Origin: Brevibacillus gelatini
Lineage (GTDB): Bacteria > Bacillota > Bacilli > Brevibacillales > Brevibacillaceae
Direction of reading: 5' to 3'
Length of the DNA: 57,569 nucleotides
Assembly (NCBI RefSeq): GCF_003710935.1
Contig: NZ_RHHS01000018.1
Coordinates: 1-57,569, forward strand
In this document: piece by piece, positions 16,987-24,838 of the stretch
How positions within the stretch are numbered: position 1 is the first letter of the stretch
Layout: each line of letters opens with the position of its first letter
Position numbers and translations under genes: made by a program
The notes under the pieces: generated by a model
What the model was told of the DNA's origin: nothing
The model's database searches: none
The model's input: only the letters and a program-made list of their open reading frames with translations

Positions 16987-18957
16987 TTACAACACCCTCC
17001 CCAGTGAAGCCTCCGTGCGACGCACTTCATCCACCGGTACGTAATAATCCGTATCATATTGGAAGGAGCGTACCCACATGCACACGGCAACTCCGATGAA
17101 TCCAATTACGGCCATCCATACCCATCCAAAGGTCAATCCAAATCCGATCAAGAACCAGAAGGTCGACATGACGATCGGAATACCCGAGTTCTTCGGCATA
17201 TGAATCGGTTCCAAATGCACCGGCTCTGGTTTATACGTGCCATTAGCTTTTGCTTGTTTTGTTGCCCACCAGTCATCCGCTTCCTTCACTTGCGGAACGG
17301 TAGCAAAGTTGTAGAACGGCGCTGGAGATGGAATCGACCACTCCAGGGTACGTGCATCCCATGGGTCCCCTGTCGTATCCCGTTCTCCGTGCTTGATGCT
17401 GTAAGTGATTTGCCATACTTGGAAAATGAAGCCGATCCCCATCATGAACGCACCGACAGTCGATACGAGGTTGAGGTCTTCCCAACCGCGATCCCAGCCG
17501 TATGTGTAGTAACGGCGAGTCATCCCCATGAAACCAAGCGCGTATTGCGGCATAAAGCAAATATAGAAACCGATGTTCCAGAACCAGAAGCCCCAACGTC
17601 CCAGCTTCTCATCCAGCTTGAAGCCGAACAGTTTTGGCCACCAGTAGTAAATACCTGCGAGGTACCCGAACACAACCCCACCGATCAGTACCTGGTGGAA
17701 GTGGGCGATCAGGAAGTAGCTGTTATGGTACTGATAGTCTGCCGGAGCTACCGCCAGCATAACCCCTGTCGCTCCCCCTACGAGGAAGCACGGAATGAAG
17801 GCAATCGTCCACAGCATCGGCTGTTTAAAGGATATCCGACCACGGAACATCGTAAACAGCCAGTTAAACACCTTCACACCGGTCGGGATCGCAATGACCA
17901 TCGTCGATATCGCAAAGAAGGCGATAACGCTGGCGCTTGTACCCATTGTGAAGAAGTGGTGAGCCCATGTGAAGAACGATGCAATCGCGATAACCATCAT
18001 CGCCCACACCATGGATTTGTATCCGAAAATGCGTTTGCGCGAGAAGGTCGCCACTACTTCAGAGAAGATACCGAACGCTGGTACAACTACGATGTATACC
18101 TCTGGGTGCCCCCACATCCAGATGAGGTTCAGGTACATCATCGGATTACCGCCGCCGTCCATTGTGAAGAAGTGTGCACCTGCAAAGCGGTCAAGGAACA
18201 AGAGCGCAATCGTAACAGTCAGGATTGGGAAAGCAAAAATAATCATGATGCTGGACGACAGAACAGACCAGCTAAACAGCGGCATCTTGGAAAGTGTCAT
18301 ACCAGGTGCACGCATTTTGAGAATCGTTACGATAAAGTTGATACCGGTTGCCAAACTACCGATACCGGAGATCTGAATCCCCCAGATCCAGAAGTTTTGC
18401 CCTGGTCCCGGGCTGAAATCATTTTGCGACAATGGTGGATAAGACAGCCAACCTGCGTCCGGGGAACCCCCGATTACAAAAGACAGGTTGAACAGCATCG
18501 CACCAAGGAAGAACAGCCAAAAGCTGAGTGCGTTCAAAAACGGAAAGGCAACGTCGCGCGCCCCGATTTGAAGCGGAACGACCATGTTGAACAAACCGAA
18601 CATCATCGGCATCGCCATGAACAAAATCATGATCGTACCGTGAGTGGTAAAGATCGCGTTATAGTGGTCGGCATGCAGGAATTCCAGATTCGGGAATGCC
18701 AACTGCAGACGCATCAGCAGGGCGTCCACCCCACCGCGGAACAGCATGAGAAGCGATGAAATCAGGTACATGATCCCGATCCGTTTATGGTCAACGGTAG
18801 TCAGCCATTCACGCCAGAGCCAACCCCATTTTTTGTATTTGGTCAGGACAAACACGATCGCGAGTATTGTGAGCACAATCGATACGTCCGCACCGTAAAT
18901 CAACGGGTCACCAGTTACGAAGAACGTGGATGCAAATTCTTTAATGTCCTCCCACAC
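16987..18957 (-). CDS. qoxB: Quinol oxidase subunit I
   Basis: Catalytic subunit of a proton-pumping haem-copper oxidase, 656 residues with about 14-15 membrane helices, the longer quinol-oxidase/caa3-like form. Active-site residues are visible: TTHGTIMILFM (haem a ligand), the Cu-B His and cross-linked Tyr in WGHPEVYIVVVP, the adjacent HH in FTWAHHFFTMG and the HFH haem ligands in LIAHFHQVLIGG. It is second in the operon. It reduces oxygen to water at the binuclear centre. Confidence 0.93.
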   Translation of the reverse strand: MWEDIKEFASTFFVTGDPLIYGADVSIVLTILAIVFVLTKYKKWGWLWREWLTTVDHKRIGIMYLISSLLMLFRGGVDALLMRLQLAFPNLEFLHADHYNAIFTTHGTIMILFMAMPMMFGLFNMVVPLQIGARDVAFPFLNALSFWLFFLGAMLFNLSFVIGGSPDAGWLSYPPLSQNDFSPGPGQNFWIWGIQISGIGSLATGINFIVTILKMRAPGMTLSKMPLFSWSVLSSSIMIIFAFPILTVTIALLFLDRFAGAHFFTMDGGGNPMMYLNLIWMWGHPEVYIVVVPAFGIFSEVVATFSRKRIFGYKSMVWAMMVIAIASFFTWAHHFFTMGTSASVIAFFAISTMVIAIPTGVKVFNWLFTMFRGRISFKQPMLWTIAFIPCFLVGGATGVMLAVAPADYQYHNSYFLIAHFHQVLIGGVVFGYLAGIYYWWPKLFGFKLDEKLGRWGFWFWNIGFYICFMPQYALGFMGMTRRYYTYGWDRGWEDLNLVSTVGAFMMGIGFIFQVWQITYSIKHGERDTTGDPWDARTLEWSIPSPAPFYNFATVPQVKEADDWWATKQAKANGTYKPEPVHLEPIHMPKNSGIPIVMSTFWFLIGFGLTFGWVWMAVIGFIGVAVCMWVRSFQYDTDYYVPVDEVRRTEASLGRVL

Positions 18958-18980
18958 GTGGTTTTCCTCCTCCCTTTCTC

Positions 18981-19964
18981 CTAATGTTTCATACTGGAAT
19001 GATCCATTCCATGCATGTTGCTCATATCAGTTGACTGCTGAGTCTCTTGCGAGGTTTCGTTTGCCTTGTCACCTGTCGGAGCTGGCTGCTTTTGCATGAC
19101 ATGCTCCATATCGTGACCATGGCTGTATCGTTCCACAATCTCTTCAAACAAGCCTTCCGGGAAGGCAGAGTACAGCTTTGTCTCGGACAATCCTTGTTTT
19201 TTCAGCTCGTTGTAATCTTCTTTGGTCATGGCCGGGCTGGTGCCTTTTACTTGTTTGACCCACTGATCGAACTCTTCTTTCGGCTTCGCTACCACCTTGA
19301 ACTGCATGTGAGCGAACTTTTCACCGGAGAAGTTGGAGCTGAACCCGGCGTATTCGCCTGGCTCGTCTGCCTGCAAGTACAGCTCGGTCGCCATTCCTGC
19401 CATCGCATAGACCTGACCGCCCAGAGAAGGAACCCAGAAGGAGTTCATCGGCGCTTCCGCAGAAATCTGGAAGTGAACAGGTACGCCAACCGGAATTTCC
19501 AGATGGTTGACTGTCGCAATGTTTTGCTCAGGGTAAGTAAACATCCATTTCCAATCCAATGCAGTAACCTGTATTGTCATGGGAGCCACTTCTTTGTTCG
19601 GAGACTCTTTCAACACATACGTATCGCGAACGGTAAAGTACCCCAGGATCGCGATGATAACCACCGGAATTCCCCACCAGATTGCTTCGAGGGCCGTGTT
19701 GTGTGCCCACTCCGGCTTGTATGCTGCCTTGTTACCCGGTTTATCCCGATATCGAAATACGATAAAAGCGGTAAGCGCAAGAACCGGAACGATGATGACG
19801 GCGCACAATATCGTAGAAATAATAATGAGATTGTACTGCGTCTCTGCTACAGGCCCCTTAGGATTCAAGACAAGATACTCACTACCACAGCCTGAAAGCA
19901 GGACGGTAGTTACCACTGCCAAGATCCAAAAGTGGATTTGCCTTAGCATTTTTCCTCCACTCAT
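18981..19964 (-). CDS. qoxA: Quinol oxidase subunit II (CuA-less lipoprotein)
   Basis: A 327-residue lipoprotein with lipobox VLLSGC, two membrane helices and a cupredoxin domain. The position where cytochrome c oxidases carry CxxxCG-x-x-H-x-x-M for CuA here reads FSSNFSGEKFAHM, so the Cys are absent. This marks a quinol oxidase, matching menaquinol as the donor in Bacillales. The C terminus has a His/Met-rich tail (GHDMEH, then MHGMDHSSMKH). Two starts are plausible: 19964 (MSGG) and 19949 (MLRQ), both behind GGAGG-like sites. First gene of qoxABCD. Confidence 0.88.
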   Translation of the reverse strand: MSGGKMLRQIHFWILAVVTTVLLSGCGSEYLVLNPKGPVAETQYNLIIISTILCAVIIVPVLALTAFIVFRYRDKPGNKAAYKPEWAHNTALEAIWWGIPVVIIAILGYFTVRDTYVLKESPNKEVAPMTIQVTALDWKWMFTYPEQNIATVNHLEIPVGVPVHFQISAEAPMNSFWVPSLGGQVYAMAGMATELYLQADEPGEYAGFSSNFSGEKFAHMQFKVVAKPKEEFDQWVKQVKGTSPAMTKEDYNELKKQGLSETKLYSAFPEGLFEEIVERYSHGHDMEHVMQKQPAPTGDKANETSQETQQSTDMSNMHGMDHSSMKH

Positions 19965-20335
19965 TCTCCTAATCCCTCCTCTTTCACAAAACAACAAGCA
20001 TCTAGCTGATGATGCGTCCGCTATTTCGCGTTCGCCTTCCCTCTGAGTCTATTGCGGCAGAGGATGGAATCCATCTTCGAGCAGGACTCAGCAGAGATTT
20101 TTTTAATGACAGTGAACACACTGCTAACCGCATATTCATACTAGCAGAGACCAAGAACTTTTGTACTTCATTTTGCGGACGTTCAATATTTCGTAGCTTT
20201 TCTGTGACAAAGTGTTCACGAAGCGGACACTAGTTGCTCAAATTCTTGTTAGGATTCCCCTTGTATACACATACAAACCCATATTTGGGTATAATATCCA
20301 AATGTTGCGATGGCGCTTTTCTCTTTTCACTTTCA

Positions 20336-20376
20336 ATAAAAAAGCCTCCCTTTGGAACGGCTCCAAAAGAAGGCTG
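20336..20376 (-). terminator. Second of two tandem terminators upstream of qoxA
   Basis: Minus-strand GGAGCCGTTCC core with flanking TTTTGGA/TCCAAA and AGCCT/AGGCT arms, followed by six T. With the hairpin at 20404-20442 it insulates the qox promoter region (about 19965-20335) from the small upstream gene. I found no clear gene or known riboswitch in 19965-20466. Confidence 0.7.
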
Positions 20377-20403
20377 CTGGTGTGCACCTGCTGCGGAAAA
20401 ACA

Positions 20404-20442
20404 AAAACCTCTCATCATGATTTAGAAAAAATGAGAGGTTTC
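20404..20442. terminator. Terminator after the small membrane protein gene
   Basis: AAACCTCTCAT and ATGAGAGGTTT form an 11-base stem; it can work on either strand and lies just after the stop of the gene at 20467. Confidence 0.75.
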
Positions 20443-20466
20443 ATGTATAAAGTTGACTTTATCCGG

Positions 20467-20679
20467 TTACGCTTCTTGTTTGCGCAGATGCAGCAAGCGG
20501 AACACCGTGCTCATGATGAAGATGTTCATGCCTGCAATCAAAAATCCGATAGACACCATCAACGGGAAGTTATCCGCCCTGAAATCGCTTGCAGTAAACG
20601 CCATCAGCAATCCGCCGATCACAATGGCAGTCCAGGCAATCCATTTCAGTACATCAGCAGCTTTTTTATCTGTATTCAT
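20467..20679 (-). CDS. Small two-helix membrane protein of unknown function
   Basis: A 70-residue protein with two hydrophobic helices (from WIAWTAIVIGGLLMAF and IGFLIAGMNIFIMS) and basic ends. No family recognised. The ATG is preceded by a purine-rich stretch (AGGGGTT) and the gene is flanked by its own terminator, which supports expression. The 330 bases upstream (20680-21006) hold an AT-rich promoter region and the terminator of the next gene only. Confidence 0.6.
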   Translation of the reverse strand: MNTDKKAADVLKWIAWTAIVIGGLLMAFTASDFRADNFPLMVSIGFLIAGMNIFIMSTVFRLLHLRKQEA

Positions 20680-20908
20680 GGTTCAAAACCCCTGTCATTT
20701 AGAATTTTCCCTTGCACCATTTTCTTCGTTGAACTTATTGTAACATAAAATTCACTTTTTGTTCATGTTTTGTTCAATTTTTTATTAAAAATTTGTCAAA
20801 AGTTTTTTCGCAAACCTATTGGACAAGGGGTTGTTATATTCTTCCTTTGTGTCTTACTTGTGAAGCGGCGTTTTTTGTTGATCCGTAGACGATTTTTGCC
20901 TGTCCCGA

Positions 20909-20953
20909 TAAAAAAAGCCTGCAGCTTCGCTCTCGCAAACAGGCTGCAGGCTT
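20909..20953 (-). terminator. Terminator after the AbrB-type transporter gene
   Basis: Minus-strand AAGCCTGCAGC/GCTGCAGGCTT, an 11-base perfect stem followed by a T run. Confidence 0.85.
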
Positions 20954-21006
20954 TCGTATTCGGTTGGTGCTGCCGGATTTTATAACTGCCCTCCGGTGTG
21001 CTTGCG

Positions 21007-22092
21007 TCAGGCGGTTCTGTCCAAAGTCGCTGCCGCCTCGGCCCGATGCCGTTTTCCCCAGCTACGCCCGCCGAAGGAAAACAGTGTGAGCACAAACAGG
21101 ACGCGGAACAACTGAAAGGCTGTCACAAGCAGCGGATCTGCCCCGATCGACATCGCGGTCAAGCTCATTTCGGCAATCCCGCCAGGTGCCGTCGCCAAAA
21201 TGCTCGTCGCCACTTCCATGTTGGCGAAAAAAGCCAAACCTCCAGCCATCGCCGCCACCATGCAAAACAAAAGCAGCGCATGCATGGAGCCGAGCAGGAA
21301 AAAACGCTTTTGCTTGCGGATGTCTTCTTTGCGAAAACCAAGCCCGATGCTGACCCCGATCCACACTTGCGCGGCTTTGACCAGCTCTCCGGCAAGTGCC
21401 GGATTCTCGCCCGTCCACGGTGTATTTAGGGAAACGATTGCGGCAATCAGCAACGGTCCAAGCAAATACGGCGCGGGAATCGAGCAGCGGGCAGCCACCA
21501 GCGCACCGATCAGACTGGCTGTGACAAGCAAAATGGTCGGAAGCCACTCCAGCACGTTACTGCCAGTCGACAACGCCGCCGCAGACGAAGCGTGCCCGTC
21601 AAACAGCCAGGAGATGAAAAAAGGCGTGCACAAAACGATTGTCACCGCACGCAGCGAGTGAAATATCGAGATCACCTGTTGATTGCCGCCGACAGACTGA
21701 CCGATCGTCACCATTTCCGACAGGCCGCCGGGTATATTGCTGAAAATCGCCGTAACCCGATCGACCTTGCCCATTTTGTAAAAAATCCACGCGTTGAGCA
21801 GGCTGATGAGCACAGTCAGCAGCGTGGCGATCAGCATCAAACCGATATGATCTGTCATGGTCTGCCAAATATCCGGCGTCATGCGCAGGCCAAGCGATAT
21901 GCCGATCACAATCAGTCCTGCCTGGCGGAACCAGCCCGGTATCCACAGCTTTTGCACCCCGAGCATGGTCGCCGCGACAGTCGCAAGCAGGGAACCGAGC
22001 AACCACGGCAGCGGGCTGTGCAGCACGTTGGCAAACAGCCAGCCGCCTGCGGAACCGAGCAGCAGCGTGAGCAATATGCGAAGCATAAGCAT
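21007..22092 (-). CDS. AbrB-family membrane transporter
   Basis: A 361-residue integral membrane protein of the AbrB family (historically named for an ammonia monooxygenase regulator). It has about ten helices arranged as two similar halves, each with an NIPGG/APGG turn: FSNIPGGLSEMVTIG near residue 105 and ATAPGGIAEMSLTAM near residue 290. The internal duplication and these loops are family hallmarks. Start ATG at 22092 follows AGAGGGG. It is transcribed separately from the LysR gene upstream, which ends in its own terminator. Substrate unknown. Confidence 0.8.
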   Translation of the reverse strand: MLMLRILLTLLLGSAGGWLFANVLHSPLPWLLGSLLATVAATMLGVQKLWIPGWFRQAGLIVIGISLGLRMTPDIWQTMTDHIGLMLIATLLTVLISLLNAWIFYKMGKVDRVTAIFSNIPGGLSEMVTIGQSVGGNQQVISIFHSLRAVTIVLCTPFFISWLFDGHASSAAALSTGSNVLEWLPTILLVTASLIGALVAARCSIPAPYLLGPLLIAAIVSLNTPWTGENPALAGELVKAAQVWIGVSIGLGFRKEDIRKQKRFFLLGSMHALLLFCMVAAMAGGLAFFANMEVATSILATAPGGIAEMSLTAMSIGADPLLVTAFQLFRVLFVLTLFSFGGRSWGKRHRAEAAATLDRTA

Positions 22093-22221
22093 GCGGACCC
22101 CTCTTTTCTTGTCTGACGTTGCTTTTGTTGCTCCTTGCTGTACCTCCAGTGTACGCCAGAAAAAGCCATCTGAAAAATAGCGATTCGTTATCGCGGACGA
22201 TTCCTTGCGCGAATGGCAGAA

Positions 22222-22259
22222 AAAGAAAAACGCTGCCTTCGAGACGCCCCGAAGCAGCG
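22222..22259 (-). terminator. Terminator after the TerC-LysR operon
   Basis: Minus-strand CGCTGCTTCG/CGAAGGCAGCG stem followed by TTTTTCTTTTTC. Confidence 0.8.
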
Positions 22260-22294
22260 GTCTGCGGCGGATCGCCCGCTCGCTCTGGCTGTGT

Positions 22295-23167
22295 TTAATA
22301 CGAATGCGGATAGTCCATGCGCTGCATGAAGTTCACGAAGGCCCTCACATTTTGCAGTTCGAGGGAAGCCTCGTGGTAAAACATCCAGGTGCTGCGCTTG
22401 ACAGGCTTGTTCGCGGCATCCTTGATTTCGATCAGGTGCAAGTCTTCTTTGCCTTCTGCAACCAGGCGAGGGAGGATGGCGTAGCCGAGCCCGTTTGCAA
22501 CCATTTCGCCGCACGTATCCGCCTTGTCCACTTCCATGCCGATCCGGGGCGGCGAAGAGTAGTTTTCAGCCCACCAACTGTCCACCAGCGCCTGCAAAAG
22601 CGGGTCTGTCTTGTAGTCGATGCGCGGCAGGTTCGGCAGATCGGCTATATCGACGGGCTCTTTGGAGACGATGCACACGCTCTCTTCAAACAACAATAGC
22701 TTGCCATCCGGCCAGTTGTAATTGCCGCGCACAAAACCGACGTGCACATCCTGGTTGTACACGGACTGGTAGACGTCTTTGCTCCAGCCCGTGAAGACCT
22801 TGAACTCTACCAGCGGATACTCTTGCTTGAACAGCCGCAACAAACCCGGCAGCTTGTAGTGGGCAAAATAGTTGGAGACGCCCAGCCGCAGCGTGCCGCT
22901 CACCTGCTCGCCCATATTGGCGACGTGCTCCTTGATTTTTCGCAGACGCAAAAGCATTTCATCTGCACAACTCGCCAAATACTCCCCTTCTGGCGTAAAG
23001 TGGACGCCACGCCTGCCGCGCTGGACGATTTGCACGCCGAACTCTTTTTCAATCTGCCGCAGCCGTTTGGTCAGGGCAGGCTGGGACAAGTAGAGGCTTT
23101 TGGCCGTCCTGGTGATGTTTTGTTCCCGATACAACGTCTGAAGAATGGACCAGTCCCGATATTCCAT
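22295..23167 (-). CDS. LysR-family transcriptional regulator
   Basis: A 290-residue LysR-type regulator. The N-terminal winged helix-turn-helix is clear (TRTAKSLYLSQPALTKRLRQIEKEFGVQ, residues about 18-46, shown here in parts: TAKSLYLSQPALTKRL), followed by the two-lobe co-inducer domain. Its start is two bases after the TerC-type gene's stop, so it is translated from the same message. This is unusual for LysR genes, which usually diverge from their target. The ligand is unknown; control of the upstream exporter or of the AbrB transporter downstream is possible. Confidence 0.85.
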   Translation of the reverse strand: MEYRDWSILQTLYREQNITRTAKSLYLSQPALTKRLRQIEKEFGVQIVQRGRRGVHFTPEGEYLASCADEMLLRLRKIKEHVANMGEQVSGTLRLGVSNYFAHYKLPGLLRLFKQEYPLVEFKVFTGWSKDVYQSVYNQDVHVGFVRGNYNWPDGKLLLFEESVCIVSKEPVDIADLPNLPRIDYKTDPLLQALVDSWWAENYSSPPRIGMEVDKADTCGEMVANGLGYAILPRLVAEGKEDLHLIEIKDAANKPVKRSTWMFYHEASLELQNVRAFVNFMQRMDYPHSY

Positions 23168-23169
23168 GG

Positions 23170-23871
23170 CTACAGTATTTCCGCGTGGTCTTGTGCGACG
23201 CGGTCCTCCTCTGCTTTTTCATGCTTGCGCTTTAGGTACGTGCCAACAGCAATGACCACCAGTGCCAAAGCGACCGGCAAAATGATGTGCAGCGCTGGCA
23301 ACACCCCTTCCAGAAACGCTCCGACTACTTTGTCGCCGACGATCATCTCGCCTGCTGTGTACCCAAGCAAAGCCGCCCCCAACAGCACGATGACCGGAAA
23401 ACGGTTCATCAAGTGCATCAGCAACTGGCTGCCCCAAATAATCAACGGGATGCTGACGGAAAGTCCGATGATGACGAGCAGCATGTTTCCGTTCGCAGCC
23501 CCTGCCACCGCAATGACGTTGTCCAGACTCATGATGAGGTCGGCAAAAATAATCGTTTTCAACGCCTCCAGCATGTTCGTGCCGCCGCCAATGTGGCTTT
23601 CCTCTTCCTCGCCCTTCAACAGCTTGACGGCAATCCAGATGAGCAAAAATCCCCCGATTACCTGAACAAACGGAATCTGGAGCAGCCAAATGGCAATAAA
23701 GGTCAGGATGACCCGCAACCCGATCGCTCCGAAGCCACCCCAGAAAACAGCTTTCTTTTGCAGCTCAGGTCGCAAGTTGCGGCAAGCCAGCGCGATCACG
23801 ACGGCGTTGTCCCCACTCAAGACCAGATTGACGATAATAATCTGTAGTAAGCTAAGTAAGAATTCTGTCAT
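23170..23871 (-). CDS. TerC-family (YjbE-like) membrane protein, likely metal exporter
   Basis: A 233-residue TerC superfamily protein with about seven helices. The paired acidic motifs are visible: VNLVLSGDNAVVIALA near residue 15 and FADLIMSLDNVIAVAGA in the second half. Proteins of this family (MeeF/MeeY in B. subtilis) export manganese, probably to extracytoplasmic enzymes. I chose the ATG at 23871 behind GGGGGGAG rather than the upstream one at 23904. There is no yybP-ykoY manganese riboswitch in the short 140-base leader. First gene of a two-gene unit with a LysR regulator. Confidence 0.82.
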   Translation of the reverse strand: MTEFLLSLLQIIIVNLVLSGDNAVVIALACRNLRPELQKKAVFWGGFGAIGLRVILTFIAIWLLQIPFVQVIGGFLLIWIAVKLLKGEEEESHIGGGTNMLEALKTIIFADLIMSLDNVIAVAGAANGNMLLVIIGLSVSIPLIIWGSQLLMHLMNRFPVIVLLGAALLGYTAGEMIVGDKVVGAFLEGVLPALHIILPVALALVVIAVGTYLKRKHEKAEEDRVAQDHAEIL

Positions 23872-24014
23872 AATGGCTCCCCCCAAAGATGATGATAGTG
23901 ACAATAATAGACCTTTTCATTTTCCCGTGCAGTATTTTTTTCGGATTTGTCCGCGCTTTTATGCCGTAAATGTTACCAAAAACAAAAAAAGGTCTGCCAC
24001 TTGACAGACTTCGC

Positions 24015-24341
24015 CTACCGTTGCCCCTTGTACCCGTACACGGAGTAATCCGCCTTCACTTTGCGGATTGCGTGCCAGACAGGCAGTCCTCTCGCCACCC
24101 AGCGCAGTGCGGACATGATGTTTTGCTCGTTTTCAAACTGCTCGACGATCACTACCGTCTTTTCATTTATATACGATTGCAGTTCCTCCCAGCCCATGGA
24201 CGAATAGCGATCATTCCCGTATGTGCGGAGCGCCAGATAGTCTGCACGCTTTGGTGTTCGCATCTGTAAAAGCTGGCGGATCGCCCTCGCACACTCGGGA
24301 TGGACGCCTGGACTGGACGTGCTGGTAACACGCTCATTCAT
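24015..24341 (-). CDS. Hypothetical protein (108 aa)
   Basis: A 108-residue soluble protein with a basic, Arg/Lys-rich middle and a C terminus ending in VYGYKGQR. No family recognised. Start chosen at 24341 (MNERVTS) because GAGG lies nine bases upstream; 24356 is possible. It stands alone between the TerC unit and a divergent small gene. A modest confidence that it is a real gene rests on codon use and the ribosome binding site. Confidence 0.5.
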   Translation of the reverse strand: MNERVTSTSSPGVHPECARAIRQLLQMRTPKRADYLALRTYGNDRYSSMGWEELQSYINEKTVVIVEQFENEQNIMSALRWVARGLPVWHAIRKVKADYSVYGYKGQR

Positions 24342-24498
24342 TGGCGCATACCTCATTTCTGCTTGTTGCTTTCCATGCTGCTATCATAGTACGTCGGCCA
24401 GTCCGCCGCAACCAAAATAGGGGCTTATCTACGCACACTTGTCCACACCATTGCCATGCTGCTGCATACAGTGAAGGGACAGGAGGTGTTGATCGCAG

Positions 24499-24759
24499 AT
24501 GAAAAAAACAGTGACACGCGCAGAAAATCAAGTGTACTCCAACCGGGTTCTGCGTTCGGAATTTGACCGAAACTGGCGTACTGTCGTATCGAGAAGCGGA
24601 TATGTCATCTATATCGCAACCGCGAACCGGGCGAAAATCACCGTGCTTTTGTCAGATGGCTCAAGAAAATTGCTCATCTTCGGCAAAGGCGGCAGAATCC
24701 TGGTTGGCGGCGGAGGCACAAGTCATTACAGCAAGCCGCATATTGCTCGCGATCTGTAG
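24499..24759 (+). CDS. Hypothetical small basic protein (86 aa)
   Basis: An 86-residue basic protein with a strong AGGAGGTG site 11 bases before the ATG. It has a beta-rich middle (SGYVIYIATANRAKITVLL) and a Gly-rich loop (GKGGRILVGGGG) near the C terminus. No known family. It is followed by a shared bidirectional terminator, supporting transcription. Confidence 0.6.
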   Translation: MKKTVTRAENQVYSNRVLRSEFDRNWRTVVSRSGYVIYIATANRAKITVLLSDGSRKLLIFGKGGRILVGGGGTSHYSKPHIARDL

Positions 24760-24772
24760 CTGTTCGAGTCAA

Positions 24773-24812
24773 AAACACCCCCTGCTCGCTTCAAACGGGC
24801 AAGGGGTGTTTC
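24773..24812. terminator. Bidirectional terminator
   Basis: AAACACCCC and GGGGTGTTT arms around a loop; it serves both the small plus-strand gene and the converging chemoreceptor gene. Confidence 0.85.
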
Positions 24813-24838
24813 GTTTTGCAGGAGGCACAGCTCCCTGT

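Noticed and set aside
17059..18759. Long open frame opposite quinol oxidase subunit I
   Set aside because: Antisense shadow; subunit I motifs on the minus strand are complete and the opposite translation is low-complexity and His/Arg-rich.
20200..20235. Rex- or Fnr-like palindrome upstream of qoxA (TGTGA ... TTCAC)
   Set aside because: The spacing between half sites is eight bases, not the six of the consensus, and the flanks do not match.
23872..24014. yybP-ykoY manganese riboswitch before the TerC-type gene
   Set aside because: Known relatives can carry it, but the 140-base leader lacks the conserved aptamer sequences.
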